A stretch of 64,000 nt of DNA from the NCBI GenBank assembly GCA_025350965.1, contig JANXWV010000027.1, forward strand, positions 1 to 64,000. Reading direction: 5' to 3'. The position numbers and the translations under genes are program-made. The stretch is from Rhizobacter sp. GTDB taxonomy: Bacteria > Pseudomonadota > Gammaproteobacteria > Burkholderiales > Burkholderiaceae_C. This document shows, in pieces, positions 26,886-34,967 of this stretch. The notes under the pieces are model-generated. The model saw only the letters and a list, made by a program, of their open reading frames with translations, searched no databases and had not been told where the DNA came from. Position 1 is the first letter of the stretch, and each line of letters opens with the position of its first letter.

Positions 26886-27709
26886 GCGGGTGTGGCGGTG
26901 TCTGTTGAAGCTGCGGTGGGTGCAGCGCCCGGTGGCGATTGTGCGTCGGTCTGTGCGTCGGCCGGCGGCTCTTCGCGGTTCAGGAAAGCGCGCACGGTGG
27001 GGTGCTCGGTGGTCTCGAGCAGGTGCTTCGGGCTGCCGTGGCCGATGGGGTGCTTGCTGTCGGCGTCGAGGAATATGCCGTCGTCGGCAATCGCGAACAG
27101 GCTGGGCAGCTCATGGCTGACGAACACCACGGCCGCCCCGGTGCGGTGGCGCAGCTCAAGCACCAGGTCATCGAGCCGTTTCGAGCTGATCGGGTCGAGG
27201 CCGGCAGACGGCTCGTCGAGGAACAGCAGCGGCGGTTCGATGGCGATGGCGCGCGCCAGGCCTGCGCGCTTTTTCATGCCGCCGCTCAGGTCGGCGGGAT
27301 AAAAGTCGGCAAATTTGCCGAGGCCCACCCACTCGAGCATCTCGTGGGCGCGTGCCTCGCGCTGGGCTTCGTCGAGCTGCGGCATGTGCTGCTCCATCGG
27401 CAAGCACACGTTCTCCAGGATCGTCATCGAGCTCCACAGCGCAGCGCTCTGGAACAGCATGCCGAAGCCGGCGCGCAAGCGGTTGCGCTCGGTGTCGTCG
27501 GCGGCCCAGTAGTCGACGCCGTTGTAGGTGACGCTTCCGCTGGCCGGCGGCAACAGGCCGACCAAGTGCTTGAGCAGCGTGCTCTTGCCGCAACCGCTGC
27601 CGCCCATGATGGCGAAGATCGCGCCCTTCTCGATCGTGAACGAGATGCCGGTCTGGATCAGGCGCTCGCCGAAGCGCATTTCCAACCCGTCGACGGCGAG
27701 CAGCGTCAT
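26882..27709 (-). CDS. MlaF-type ABC transporter ATPase
   Basis: 275 residues. The nucleotide-binding domain shows Walker A MGGSGCGKST, the Q-loop GMLFQSAALWSSMT, signature DLSGGMKKRAGLARAIA (the LSGGM form is typical of MlaF) and Walker B LLFLDEPSAGLDPISS with VFVSHEL for the switch His. The Ala/Thr-rich tail (about 250-275) is low-complexity and unlike the core. It drives the MCE lipid transporter with the MlaE permease just upstream. The frame is open further upstream but that part lies inside mlaE. Confidence 0.95.
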   Translation of the reverse strand: MTLLAVDGLEMRFGERLIQTGISFTIEKGAIFAIMGGSGCGKSTLLKHLVGLLPPASGSVTYNGVDYWAADDTERNRLRAGFGMLFQSAALWSSMTILENVCLPMEQHMPQLDEAQREARAHEMLEWVGLGKFADFYPADLSGGMKKRAGLARAIAIEPPLLFLDEPSAGLDPISSKRLDDLVLELRHRTGAAVVFVSHELPSLFAIADDGIFLDADSKHPIGHGSPKHLLETTEHPTVRAFLNREEPPADAQTDAQSPPGAAPTAASTDTATPA

Positions 27710-27720
27710 GGTGCCGGCCG

Positions 27721-28485
27721 TCAGATGTTGAGCGCGTTCGCGCAGACCGCGAACACTGCATCGAGCACGATGATGCCCACGATGCTGATCACCACCGCGT
27801 TGGTGGTGGCCACGCCCACGCCGGCCGCGTTGCGCTGGGCGTACAGGCCGCTGTAGCAGCCGACCAGGCCGATCAGGCCACCGAACACCACCGACTTGGC
27901 CATGCCCAGGCCGAGGTGCGCCCAGCTGAGCGAGAGCACCGTGCGGTCCATGTAGGCGGCGGCGGAAATGTCGAGCATCCCCGCCGCTACCACCATGCCG
28001 CCGATCAAGCCGGTGACGCAGCCGAAGACATAGAGCAGCGGCATCATGGCCAACAGCGCCATCACGCGAGGCAGAACGAGGAAGTCGACCGCATCGAGCC
28101 CCAGCACTTCGAGCGCGTCGACCTCTTCGTTGGCCTGCATCGTGGCCAGCTCGGCAGCGAACGCCGCGCCGGTGCGCCCGGCCATGACCACTGCTGTGAT
28201 GATGGCTGCCATCTCGCGGGCCACGGCGATGCCGACCAGGTCGGCCACGTAGATGCCAGCGCCGAATTTCACGAGTTGCACGGCCCCCACAAAGGCCAGG
28301 ATCGCGCCGACCAGCACGTTGACCACCGTGACGATGGGCACCGCCAGCGCACTGCACTCGGCCATCACGCGGCTCAGGTCTTTCAGGCGAAAGCGGGGAC
28401 GACCCGTCGTCGCCTCGAATGCGGAGATCAGTACCTGGCCCAGAAAGGCCACCGGGCGGGTGGGGAGGAGGGTGGCGAACTGCAT
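27721..28485 (-). CDS. MlaE-type ABC transporter permease
   Basis: 254 residues with five or six membrane segments. The MlaE signature is present: AVPIVTVVNVLVGAILAFVGA, VAREMAAIITAVVMAGRTGAAFAAELATM and EEVDALEVLGLD. It forms the membrane channel of the phospholipid transporter with the downstream ATPase (11-base gap) and MCE protein. The start at 28485 (MQFATLLPT) is tentative; fused STAS domains seen in some relatives are absent here. Gene order mlaE-mlaF-mlaD-lipoprotein lacks the mlaC/mlaB genes of the classical Mla system, so this is a PqiC-containing variant. Confidence 0.92.
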   Translation of the reverse strand: MQFATLLPTRPVAFLGQVLISAFEATTGRPRFRLKDLSRVMAECSALAVPIVTVVNVLVGAILAFVGAVQLVKFGAGIYVADLVGIAVAREMAAIITAVVMAGRTGAAFAAELATMQANEEVDALEVLGLDAVDFLVLPRVMALLAMMPLLYVFGCVTGLIGGMVVAAGMLDISAAAYMDRTVLSLSWAHLGLGMAKSVVFGGLIGLVGCYSGLYAQRNAAGVGVATTNAVVISIVGIIVLDAVFAVCANALNI

Positions 28486-28609
28486 AGGGCTGTGCGCACA
28501 TTGTGCCGTGCGTTCGCAGCAAGCTGCGTGCCGCGGCGAGGCGTTGCAAACGAACCGCCGATGAGGTCGAACCCTACAATCGTTTCCAGTCGATTCACCG
28601 GCCCATTCC

Positions 28610-29524
28610 ATGACCGAAAACGTTTCACTCCCGCCTGCCGACCTGGCCCACATCGCGCCGCGCGACAAGGCCGAAATACTTGCGCAGGCGCTGCCCTACA
28701 TCCGCAAGTTCCACGGCAAGACCATCGTCATCAAGTACGGCGGCAACGCCATGACCGACCCCGGGCTGCAGCAAGATTTCGCCGAAGACGTGGTGCTTCT
28801 GAAGCTCGTCGGCATGAACCCGGTGGTGGTGCACGGCGGCGGCCCGCAGATCGAAGATGCGCTCGCGAAGATCGGCAAGAAGGGCACGTTCATCCAGGGC
28901 ATGCGAGTGACCGACGACGAGACCATGGAAGTGGTCGAGTGGGTGCTGGCAGGCCAGGTGCAGCAAGACATCGTGGGCCTCATCAACGTGGCCGGCGGCA
29001 AGGCCGTGGGCCTGACCGGACGAGACGGCGGGTTGATTCGCGCGCGCAAGCTCAAGATGCTCGATCTGAAAGACCCGAGCAAGGTGCACGACGTGGGCAA
29101 CGTGGGCGAGATCGAGTCGATCGACCCGAGCGTGGTCAAGGCGCTCCAGGACGACCAGTTCATCCCGGTGATCTCGCCGCTGGGGTTCGGCGCCGCCAAC
29201 GAGAACTACAACATCAACGCCGACGTGGTGGCCGGCAAGCTGGCCGAAGTGCTGAAGGCCGAGAAGCTGGTGATGCTGACGAACATTCCCGGCGTGCTGA
29301 ACAAACAGGGCGAACTGCTCACCGACCTGAGCGCCCGCGAGATCGACGATCTGTTCGCCGATGGCACCATCAGCGGCGGCATGCTGCCCAAGATCCAGTC
29401 GGCACTCGACGCCGCTAAGAACGGCGTGAACACCGTGCACATCATCGACGGCCGCGTGCCGCACGCGATGCTGCTGGAGATCCTGACGGATCAAGCCTAC
29501 GGGACCATGATCCGGTCGCATTGA
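28610..29524 (+). CDS. argB: N-acetylglutamate kinase
   Basis: Phosphorylates N-acetylglutamate in arginine synthesis. 304 residues. Motifs: [53 protein letters not shown] and the ATP-side [18 protein letters not shown]. The N-terminal helix before the first strand ([18 protein letters not shown]) is the element that joins dimers in arginine-inhibited hexameric kinases, so feedback inhibition by arginine is likely (family knowledge). That fits the cyclic route through ArgJ, encoded at 54664. A -10-like TACAAT lies at 28575-28580. The last 18 bases recur downstream (see repeat at 29505-29578). Confidence 0.97.
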   Translation: MTENVSLPPADLAHIAPRDKAEILAQALPYIRKFHGKTIVIKYGGNAMTDPGLQQDFAEDVVLLKLVGMNPVVVHGGGPQIEDALAKIGKKGTFIQGMRVTDDETMEVVEWVLAGQVQQDIVGLINVAGGKAVGLTGRDGGLIRARKLKMLDLKDPSKVHDVGNVGEIESIDPSVVKALQDDQFIPVISPLGFGAANENYNINADVVAGKLAEVLKAEKLVMLTNIPGVLNKQGELLTDLSAREIDDLFADGTISGGMLPKIQSALDAAKNGVNTVHIIDGRVPHAMLLEILTDQAYGTMIRSH

Positions 29525-29578
29525 GACCGGATCATGGGCACGCCTCGTGGACCTTGGACGATGATCCGGTCGCATTGA
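29505..29578. repeat. argB-end hairpin and duplicated 18-mer
   Basis: The end of argB forms a perfect 13-bp inverted repeat, CCATGATCCGGTC (29505-29517) and GACCGGATCATGG (29525-29537), with the argB stop in its 7-base loop. A direct copy of the last 18 bases of argB, ATGATCCGGTCGCATTGA, recurs at 29561-29578, just before the nucleotidase start. The hairpin may act as a terminator or mRNA 3' structure; the third copy looks like a local duplication. Confidence 0.75.
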
Positions 29579-29583
29579 CAGCA

Positions 29584-30351
29584 ATGGCCTCAATCCGCCG
29601 TTCCCGCGTCTGGCTCTTCGACCTCGACAACACGCTGCACGACGCCAGCTTTGCAGCGTTCGGGCCAACCAACGCGGCAATGAACGACTACATGGTCGAG
29701 CACCTTGCGCTCGACTTCGAAGGCGCTGCCCGTTTGCGCCAACACTACTGGAACCACTACGGCGCCACGCTGCTTGGGCTGGTGCGCCACCATGGCGTCA
29801 AGGCCAGCCACTTCCTGCACGAGACGCACCGCCTACCAGGGCTGGAGGCGCGCCTGCGCACCAGCCTGCACGACCGCGCTGTGCTCAAGCGCCTGCGCGG
29901 GCGCAAGTTCATCCTGACCAACGCGCCCCGCGCCTACGCGATGCGCGTGCTGAACACCTTGCGGCTGACGGACTGTTTCGAGGGCGTGATCAGCATCGAA
30001 AACATGACGATGTTCGGCCACCTGCGCCCCAAGCCTGACGCACGGATGTTCGCGCATGTGGCCGCGCGGCTGAAGGTGCGCGCCAGTGATTGCGTGCTCA
30101 TCGAAGACACGCTCGAGCACCAGAAAGCGGCGCGCAGTCTGGGCATGCAGACCGTCTGGATGCAGCGCTACCTCGAAGGCCGTTACGCCGGGCCGGCGTG
30201 GAAGGGCCGACACAAGGCGCTGCCGCACGGTGCAAAAACTGACTCGAAAACCGCGAAATGCGACCGCGAAGTTGGTGTTCACCCCTGCCGCAAGCCCCCA
30301 TATGTGTGTGCCAAAATGAAATCGCTCCAGAGGCTTTTCGAGTTTCAATGA
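29584..30351 (+). CDS. Pyrimidine 5'-nucleotidase (HAD family)
   Basis: 255 residues from ATG 29584. HAD motif I is WLFDLDNTLHDAS, motif II is ILTNAPRAYA, and motifs III/IV are HLRPKPDARMF and VLIEDTLEHQKAA. The all-helical cap (MNDYMVEHLALDFEGAARLRQHYW) matches the SDT1/PYRH-type pyrimidine nucleotidases of Burkholderiales. It would dephosphorylate UMP or CMP, or act as a house-cleaning phosphatase. The C-terminal 35 or so residues (after KALPHGAK) are Cys/Lys-rich and unlike the rest; they overlap the slmA upstream region and its start by 4 bases, so the frame may simply lack an earlier stop. Confidence 0.88.
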   Translation: MASIRRSRVWLFDLDNTLHDASFAAFGPTNAAMNDYMVEHLALDFEGAARLRQHYWNHYGATLLGLVRHHGVKASHFLHETHRLPGLEARLRTSLHDRAVLKRLRGRKFILTNAPRAYAMRVLNTLRLTDCFEGVISIENMTMFGHLRPKPDARMFAHVAARLKVRASDCVLIEDTLEHQKAARSLGMQTVWMQRYLEGRYAGPAWKGRHKALPHGAKTDSKTAKCDREVGVHPCRKPPYVCAKMKSLQRLFEFQ

Positions 30352-31034
30352 CCCTTCCTTCCGGCCCTCCCGACCCTTCCGCGCCAGACCCCGTCGTCGA
30401 GGGCGTCGAGGCGGAACCGGAAGGCGCACCAGCGGCGGGCAAGACGGTGGTGCGCAAGCGCCCCAAGCCTGGGGAACGCCGCGTGCAAATCCTTCAGACG
30501 CTGGCGAGCATGCTCGAACAACCCGGCGCTGAACGCGTTACCACGGCCGCTTTGGCGGCCCGGCTCGGTGTGTCAGAGGCGGCGCTGTACCGCCACTTCG
30601 CGAGCAAGGCGCAAATGTTCGAAGGCCTGATCGATTTCATCGAGCAAAGCGTTTTCTCGCTCGTCAACCAGATCCAGGAGCGCGAGACCGATGCGGTTGC
30701 GCAAGTGCGCAAGGTGCTTTCCGCGCTGCTTCAGTTCGGTGAAAAGAACCCTGGCATGGTTCGCGTGATGGTCGGCGACGCGCTGGTGTTCGAGAACGAC
30801 CGGCTGCTCGCGCGGATGAGCCAATTCTTCGACCGTGTCGAGTCGCATTTGCGCCAAGGCCTGCGGGCTGCTGCGGAGGCCGCAGGTTCGACCACGCCCA
30901 CCGTCGATGCGAACGTGCGGGCGGCGGTGCTCACCGCGTTCGCGGTCGGCCGGTTGCAGCGCTTCGCGCGCTCCGGCTTCAAGCGCAGCCCAACCGAACA
31001 ACTCGACCTCGCCTTGCCGTTGCTTGTGCCCTGA
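30348..31034 (+). CDS. slmA: Nucleoid occlusion factor SlmA-like TetR regulator
   Basis: 228 residues. A Pro/Glu-rich N-terminal tail (about 1-35) precedes a TetR-type helix-turn-helix (TTAALAARLGVSEAALYRHFASKAQMF) and the SlmA-type C-domain (FIEQSVFSLVNQIQ, NPGMVRVMVGDALVFENDRLL, RMSQFFDRVESHLRQ). In relatives, SlmA binds DNA and blocks FtsZ assembly over the nucleoid. The ATG overlaps the nucleotidase stop (30348-30351). The stop lies inside the left arm of a long palindromic element. Confidence 0.92.
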   Translation: MTLPSGPPDPSAPDPVVEGVEAEPEGAPAAGKTVVRKRPKPGERRVQILQTLASMLEQPGAERVTTAALAARLGVSEAALYRHFASKAQMFEGLIDFIEQSVFSLVNQIQERETDAVAQVRKVLSALLQFGEKNPGMVRVMVGDALVFENDRLLARMSQFFDRVESHLRQGLRAAAEAAGSTTPTVDANVRAAVLTAFAVGRLQRFARSGFKRSPTEQLDLALPLLVP

Positions 31035-31197
31035 GAGCGTGAGAGTCTTTCGTTCATGCCCGCTCATCACGCCAAAACACGCTTGCTCGTCGTTGCAAAT
31101 TCTCGCCATAGCCCGAGCTATGGCTGTGCTTTGCGCCTAGATCAGCCACGTTTTGACGCGCTGCTCGGGCACGCCCGAAAAACTCTGACGCTCTGAG
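31031..31197. repeat. 167-bp imperfect palindromic element
   Basis: Most of the slmA-pdeM gap folds on itself. The centre is the perfect stem GCCATAGC-CCGA-GCTATGGC (31105-31124). Outward the arms keep pairing with mismatches: TTGCAAATT against GCGCAAAGC-type segments, ACGCCAAAACACG against CGTTTTGACGCG, TGCCCG against CGGGCA, and GAGAGCGTGAGAGT against ACTCTGACGCTCTG at the outer ends. The slmA stop codon is inside the left arm. It could be a REP/MITE-like extragenic element or a bidirectional terminator; I have a vague memory of similar centre sequences in other Burkholderiales. Confidence 0.75.
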
Positions 31198-31205
31198 GCG
31201 CGCGG

Positions 31206-31883
31206 GTGCAGAGCAGCCTCACGATGGCCACGGTACAGGCGGGCGGGCAGACGCTGATGCTGCTGCCGGAGAAGGCGGTATTCCTGCCGGAGTCCGACAC
31301 CCTGCTGGTCGCCGATGCGCATTTCGGCAAGGCGGTGAGCTTTCGCAAGCTCGGGGTGCCGGTACCCAAGGGCACGACCACCGAGACGCTCGCGGTGCTG
31401 AGTTCGCTGGTGCTGCGGTTGCACATCCGCCGCATCGTGTTTCTCGGCGACTTCCTGCACTCCGCCAGCGCCCGCGCCCCCGCGACGATGGGGGCCATCG
31501 CGCGCTGGCGCGACCAGCATGCGGTGCTCGACATGGTGCTCGTTCGCGGCAACCACGACGAGCGCGCCGGCGACCCACCGTGGCAACTCGGCATCGAGCC
31601 TGTCGACGAGCCTTTGGTGCACGGTGGCCTGGCGCTGTGCCACCACCCCCGGCCTGTGCCTGGGGCCTACGCGCTGGCCGGCCACCTGCACCCGTGCGTC
31701 AGCATCGGCGGGCGCGCCCACGACTGGCTTCGCCTGCCGTGCTTCTGGCTCACGCGCGAGTTCGGCGTGCTGCCCGCGTTCGGCGCGTTCACCGGCATGC
31801 AGACGATTCGCTGGGGCGACGGCGAGCGCGTTTTCGCGGCCACGCCGGAGCGCGTGTTCGAGCTGTTGCCAACGCCGTTCTAG
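31206..31883 (+). CDS. pdeM: Ligase-associated-type metallophosphoesterase PdeM
   Basis: 225 residues, calcineurin-like phosphoesterase. Metal-site motifs: LLVADAHFGKA, VFLGDFLHS, VRGNHDER and LAGHLHPCV. The family (ligase-associated DNA damage response endonuclease PdeM) normally sits with an ATP-dependent ligase, a DEXH helicase and a beta-lactamase-fold exonuclease; none of these is nearby, so the gene is separated from its usual partners or works alone. The start is either GTG 31206, which has GAGG 7 bases upstream in the palindrome arm, or ATG 31224; neither is decisive. Confidence 0.85.
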   Translation: MQSSLTMATVQAGGQTLMLLPEKAVFLPESDTLLVADAHFGKAVSFRKLGVPVPKGTTTETLAVLSSLVLRLHIRRIVFLGDFLHSASARAPATMGAIARWRDQHAVLDMVLVRGNHDERAGDPPWQLGIEPVDEPLVHGGLALCHHPRPVPGAYALAGHLHPCVSIGGRAHDWLRLPCFWLTREFGVLPAFGAFTGMQTIRWGDGERVFAATPERVFELLPTPF

Positions 31884-31974
31884 CGTCGCTCGTGGCCCGG
31901 CGGCAGCATGCGCATGGCTACACTGCCCCTATCTTTTGCACTGCCTCACGCTCGTCTGAGCGACGCATCCCCCG

Positions 31975-32853
31975 ATGGCCACGCCAACCGATCCCTTGCT
32001 GAACCTGATGACCCGCGCCGAAGCTTTGTTGGCGCGGCTCGAATCGGTGCTGCCGCACCCGCTCACTGCGCCCGACTGGGCCGCAGCCATTGCATTCCGC
32101 TACCGCAAGCGCGGCGGCTCGGGTTGGATCGAGCCGGTGCGGCACGTGGCGCCGATCCGGCTCGCGTCGCTGGTCGAGGTCGGGCCGCAGAAGGAGCGGC
32201 TGCTGCGCAACACCGAGCAGTTCGTGGCCGGGCGTGGCGCCAACAACGTGCTGCTGACGGGCGCACGTGGCACCGGCAAGAGCTCGCTGATCAAGGCGGT
32301 GCTGAACGAGTTCGCGCCGCAGGGGCTGCGGCTGATCGAGGTCGACAAGGCCGACCTCGTCGACCTGCCCGACATCGTGGACCTGGTGGCCGAACGCGCC
32401 GAGAAGTTCATCGTGTTCTGCGACGACCTGAGCTTCGATGAAGGCGAGGCGGGCTACAAGGCGCTGAAGTCGATCCTCGACGGTTCGGTGTCCCAATCGT
32501 CGGACAACGTGCTCATCTACGCGACCAGCAACCGCCGCCACCTGCTGCCCGAGTACATGAAAGAGAACTTGAGCTACCAGCACACCGAAGACGGCGAAGT
32601 GCACCCGGGCGAGGGCGTGGAAGAGAAGATCTCGCTGTCGGAGCGCTTCGGCCTGTGGGTGAGCTTCTACCCGTTCAGCCAGGACGAGTACCTGGCAATT
32701 GCCGCACAGTGGTTGCGCGGGCTGGGCGTGAGCGATGCGCTCATCAAAGAGTCGCGCCAGGAAAGCCTGGTGTGGGCGCTCGAGCGCGGCTCGCGCTCCG
32801 GGCGGGTGGCGTTCCAGTTCGCGAAGGACTACAGCGCGAGGCACGCCGCTTGA
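31975..32853 (+). CDS. DUF815 family AAA ATPase
   Basis: 292 residues. Walker A LLTGARGTGKSSL lies near residues 94-105 and Walker B-like FIVFCDDLSFDEGEAGYKALK near 150-170; sensor region IYATSNRRHLLPEYM follows. The sequence SEKISLSERFGLWVSFYPFSQDEYL-type stretch is the family signature. It is cytoplasmic and of unknown function; DUF815 ATPases are DnaA/ORC-like in fold. It lies two bases before the mutT start, as in many betaproteobacteria, so they are likely co-transcribed. Confidence 0.9.
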   Translation: MATPTDPLLNLMTRAEALLARLESVLPHPLTAPDWAAAIAFRYRKRGGSGWIEPVRHVAPIRLASLVEVGPQKERLLRNTEQFVAGRGANNVLLTGARGTGKSSLIKAVLNEFAPQGLRLIEVDKADLVDLPDIVDLVAERAEKFIVFCDDLSFDEGEAGYKALKSILDGSVSQSSDNVLIYATSNRRHLLPEYMKENLSYQHTEDGEVHPGEGVEEKISLSERFGLWVSFYPFSQDEYLAIAAQWLRGLGVSDALIKESRQESLVWALERGSRSGRVAFQFAKDYSARHAA

Positions 32854-32855
32854 GC

Positions 32856-33284
32856 ATGGCAGCCGAGCGAGTTCCGGTCGATGTGGCCGTCGGGGTGTTG
32901 ATCGACGCAGAGGGGCGCTTCCTGCTGACATCGCGCCCCGAAGGCAAGATCTACGCCGGCTTCTGGGAGTTCCCTGGCGGCAAGGTCGAGCCGAACGAAA
33001 CGGTCGAGCAGGCCTTGCGCCGCGAGCTGTTCGAGGAACTCGGCATCGAGATCGGCGCCTCCGAGCCTTGGAAGATCGAGCTGATGGACTACCCGCACGC
33101 CCGGGTGCGCTTGCACTTCCGCAAGGTGCGCGGGTGGAGTGGCGAGTTCGAGATGCGCGAGCAGCAGGCCATGGCGTGGCAGCAACTGCCGGTGACGGTC
33201 ACTCCTGTTCTGCCGGGCACCGTGCCCGTGCTGGCGTGGTTCGCCGAAGAGCGCGGGTTCAGCGGCGCCACTCATGGCCTGTGA
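32856..33284 (+). CDS. mutT: Nudix hydrolase, MutT family
   Basis: 142 residues. The Nudix box is complete: GGKVEPNETVEQALRREL then FEELGIEIG (about residues 41-66), matching GX5EX7REUXEEXGU. Upstream WEFPGGK and downstream DYPHARVRLHF agree with MutT enzymes that hydrolyse 8-oxo-dGTP to avoid A:T to C:G changes. It is the short MutT without the thiamine-synthase domain found in some relatives. The start lies two bases after the DUF815 stop. Its last codons sit in a 15-base tandem repeat. Confidence 0.9.
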   Translation: MAAERVPVDVAVGVLIDAEGRFLLTSRPEGKIYAGFWEFPGGKVEPNETVEQALRRELFEELGIEIGASEPWKIELMDYPHARVRLHFRKVRGWSGEFEMREQQAMAWQQLPVTVTPVLPGTVPVLAWFAEERGFSGATHGL

Positions 33285-33314
33285 TGTCATGGCCTGTGAT
33301 GTCATGGCCTGTGA
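33272..33314. repeat. 15-base tandem repeat over the mutT stop
   Basis: TCATGGCCTGTGATG occurs at 33272-33286 and 33287-33301, followed by a partial third copy (33302-33314). The first copy holds the mutT stop codon, so unit number changes would not alter the protein. It lies just upstream of hisI. Confidence 0.85.
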
Positions 33315-33338
33315 GAGGTGCTCGCTACACTCGCCGGC

Positions 33339-33737
33339 ATGAATTGGCTCGATCAAGTGAAGTGGGATGCGAGTGGCCTGGTGCCGGTGATCGCACAAGA
33401 GGTCGGCAGCAACGACGTGCTGATGTTCGCCTTCATGAACCGCGAGGCGCTGGAGCGCACGGCGATGCTCGGCGAGGCGGTGTACTTCAGCCGCTCGCGC
33501 CAGCGCCTGTGGCACAAGGGCGAGGAGAGCGGCCACATCCAGAAGGTGCATGAGCTGCGCCTCGACTGCGACAACGACGTGGTGCTGTTGAAGGTCGAAC
33601 AGTTGGGCCAGGCCCATGGCGAATCGGGCATTGCCTGCCACACCGGCCGCCATTCATGCTTTTTCCAGGTGCTGCAAGCCGGCGAGTGGAAAACCGTCGA
33701 TGCGGTCTTGAAAGACCCGCAGCACATCTACAAATAG
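33339..33737 (+). CDS. hisI: Phosphoribosyl-AMP cyclohydrolase
   Basis: Third step of histidine synthesis; opens the purine ring of PR-AMP. 132 residues. Zn and Mg motifs: [40 protein letters not shown], and [11 protein letters not shown] with the zinc Cys residues. Start ATG 33339 (MNWLDQVKW) is typical of the family; the open frame 7 codons upstream is not. hisE follows 5 bases later as a separate gene, so the enzyme is not a HisIE fusion here. Upstream his genes are not in the window. Confidence 0.96.
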   Translation: MNWLDQVKWDASGLVPVIAQEVGSNDVLMFAFMNREALERTAMLGEAVYFSRSRQRLWHKGEESGHIQKVHELRLDCDNDVVLLKVEQLGQAHGESGIACHTGRHSCFFQVLQAGEWKTVDAVLKDPQHIYK

Positions 33738-33742
33738 CAGCG

Positions 33743-34132
33743 ATGACGGCCAGTGATCACATGAAGAGCGGCACCCGCAATGGCAATGACACGCTGGCCC
33801 GGTTGGCGGCGGTGGTCGAGTCGCGCAAGTCGGGCGACCCGGCCAAAAGCTACGTGGCGCGCTTGTTCCAGAAGGGCGGCGACGCCATCCTGAAGAAGAT
33901 CGGTGAAGAAGCCACTGAGGTCGTGATGGCCTGCAAGGACGGGCAGCGCGACAAGATCGTCGCCGAGGTGGCCGACCTGTGGTTCCACACCTTGCTCGCC
34001 CTCAACGCGCACGGCCTGGCACCGACCGATGTGCTGGCCGAGCTAGAGCGGCGTGAAGGCCTGTCGGGCCTGGAAGAGTTTGCCGCGCGCAAGGCCGTGG
34101 AACGCGAACACAGCGAGAAGGGAACATCATGA
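33743..34132 (+). CDS. hisE: Phosphoribosyl-ATP pyrophosphatase
   Basis: Second step of histidine synthesis. 129 residues with the MazG-like helical core: [30 protein letters not shown], then [17 protein letters not shown] (metal-binding Glu residues) and [18 protein letters not shown] 33743 lies 5 bases after the hisI stop. The N-terminal 15 residues ([14 protein letters not shown]) vary; an internal start is possible. Confidence 0.94.
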   Translation: MTASDHMKSGTRNGNDTLARLAAVVESRKSGDPAKSYVARLFQKGGDAILKKIGEEATEVVMACKDGQRDKIVAEVADLWFHTLLALNAHGLAPTDVLAELERREGLSGLEEFAARKAVEREHSEKGTS

Positions 34133-34518
34133 ACGAGATTATCGAGACCGCCGTACCGGGCACGCAACGCGACGAGTCGCTGCGCACCATCGGGCACATC
34201 AGCTACGCGCTGCACGCCGTCGTGGCGGTGGGGGCGGTGCTGCCAGGCTTTCAGCCGAGCATCTTGCTGCTGATTGCGGCGTTCATCCTCGACATGGTGA
34301 AGAAGGGCGACGCGCAGGGAACCTGGCAAGAGTCGCACTTCAACTGGCGCATCCGCAGCGTGATCTGGGCCGGCATCCTGTACGTGGTCACGATCCCCTT
34401 GTGGGTTTTGTTCGTGCTGCCGGGCTGGGTCGCCTGGGCTGCGATCTCGATCTGGTTCCTGTACCGCGTGGTGCGCGGCTGGCTCGCGCTGAGTGATCGC
34501 CGGGCGATGCCGCTGTGA
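34129..34518 (+). CDS. DUF4870-like membrane protein
   Basis: 129 residues with three hydrophobic segments ([48 protein letters not shown], plus [13 protein letters not shown]). A cytosolic basic turn ([20 protein letters not shown]) carries the pattern W-x-ESHFNW-R of this family. It overlaps the hisE stop (34129-34132). Small membrane proteins of this type stand between hisE and the HIT gene in many Burkholderiales; the function is unknown. Confidence 0.8.
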   Translation: MNEIIETAVPGTQRDESLRTIGHISYALHAVVAVGAVLPGFQPSILLLIAAFILDMVKKGDAQGTWQESHFNWRIRSVIWAGILYVVTIPLWVLFVLPGWVAWAAISIWFLYRVVRGWLALSDRRAMPL

Positions 34519-34534
34519 GGCAGGGTTCGAGGCG

Positions 34535-34882
34535 ATGAGCACCGACCCGAACTGCATCTTCTGCCGAATCATTGCCGGCCAGATCCCGAGCCGCAAGGTC
34601 TTTGAAGACGACGAGCTTCTGGTGTTCCACGACATCGCGCCGTGGGCGCCGGTGCATGTGCTCGTGATTCCGAAGCTTCACATCGCGACCCTGTACGAGC
34701 TGACGGCAGAGCACGCGCCGATGCTCGGCCGCATGCTGGCGCTGGCACCGAAGCTGATGCGCGAACTTGGTGTGGTCAACGGCTTTCGTACGCTTATAAA
34801 CACCGGCGAAGATGGCCGACAGGAAGTGCAGCATGTGCACATGCACGTGATGGGCGGCCCGCGCCCCTGGGCGAAGGGTTGA
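34535..34882 (+). CDS. HIT family hydrolase (HinT-like)
   Basis: 115 residues. The N-terminal [20 protein letters not shown] and the histidine triad [10 protein letters not shown] (HxHxH) mark a HinT-type purine phosphoramidase; a nearby [14 protein letters not shown] segment completes the fold. The start ATG 34535 ([10 protein letters not shown]) is the standard one. It lies between the DUF4870-like gene and tatA, the order seen in other betaproteobacteria. Confidence 0.93.
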   Translation: MSTDPNCIFCRIIAGQIPSRKVFEDDELLVFHDIAPWAPVHVLVIPKLHIATLYELTAEHAPMLGRMLALAPKLMRELGVVNGFRTLINTGEDGRQEVQHVHMHVMGGPRPWAKG

Positions 34883-34967
34883 GCCAAAGGGTGACTCGGG
34901 GCGAGGGCCACGAAGGCGTCACCTAGAATTCCGGCCTTGGGGCACACAGCCCATTTGGAGAAGAAGC

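Noticed and set aside
31206-31240. Choosing a firm pdeM start
   Set aside because: Both GTG 31206 and ATG 31224 are reasonable; the sequence alone does not decide.
33272-33314. CRISPR-type array at the mutT end
   Set aside because: Adjacent 15-base copies without spacers and no cas genes.
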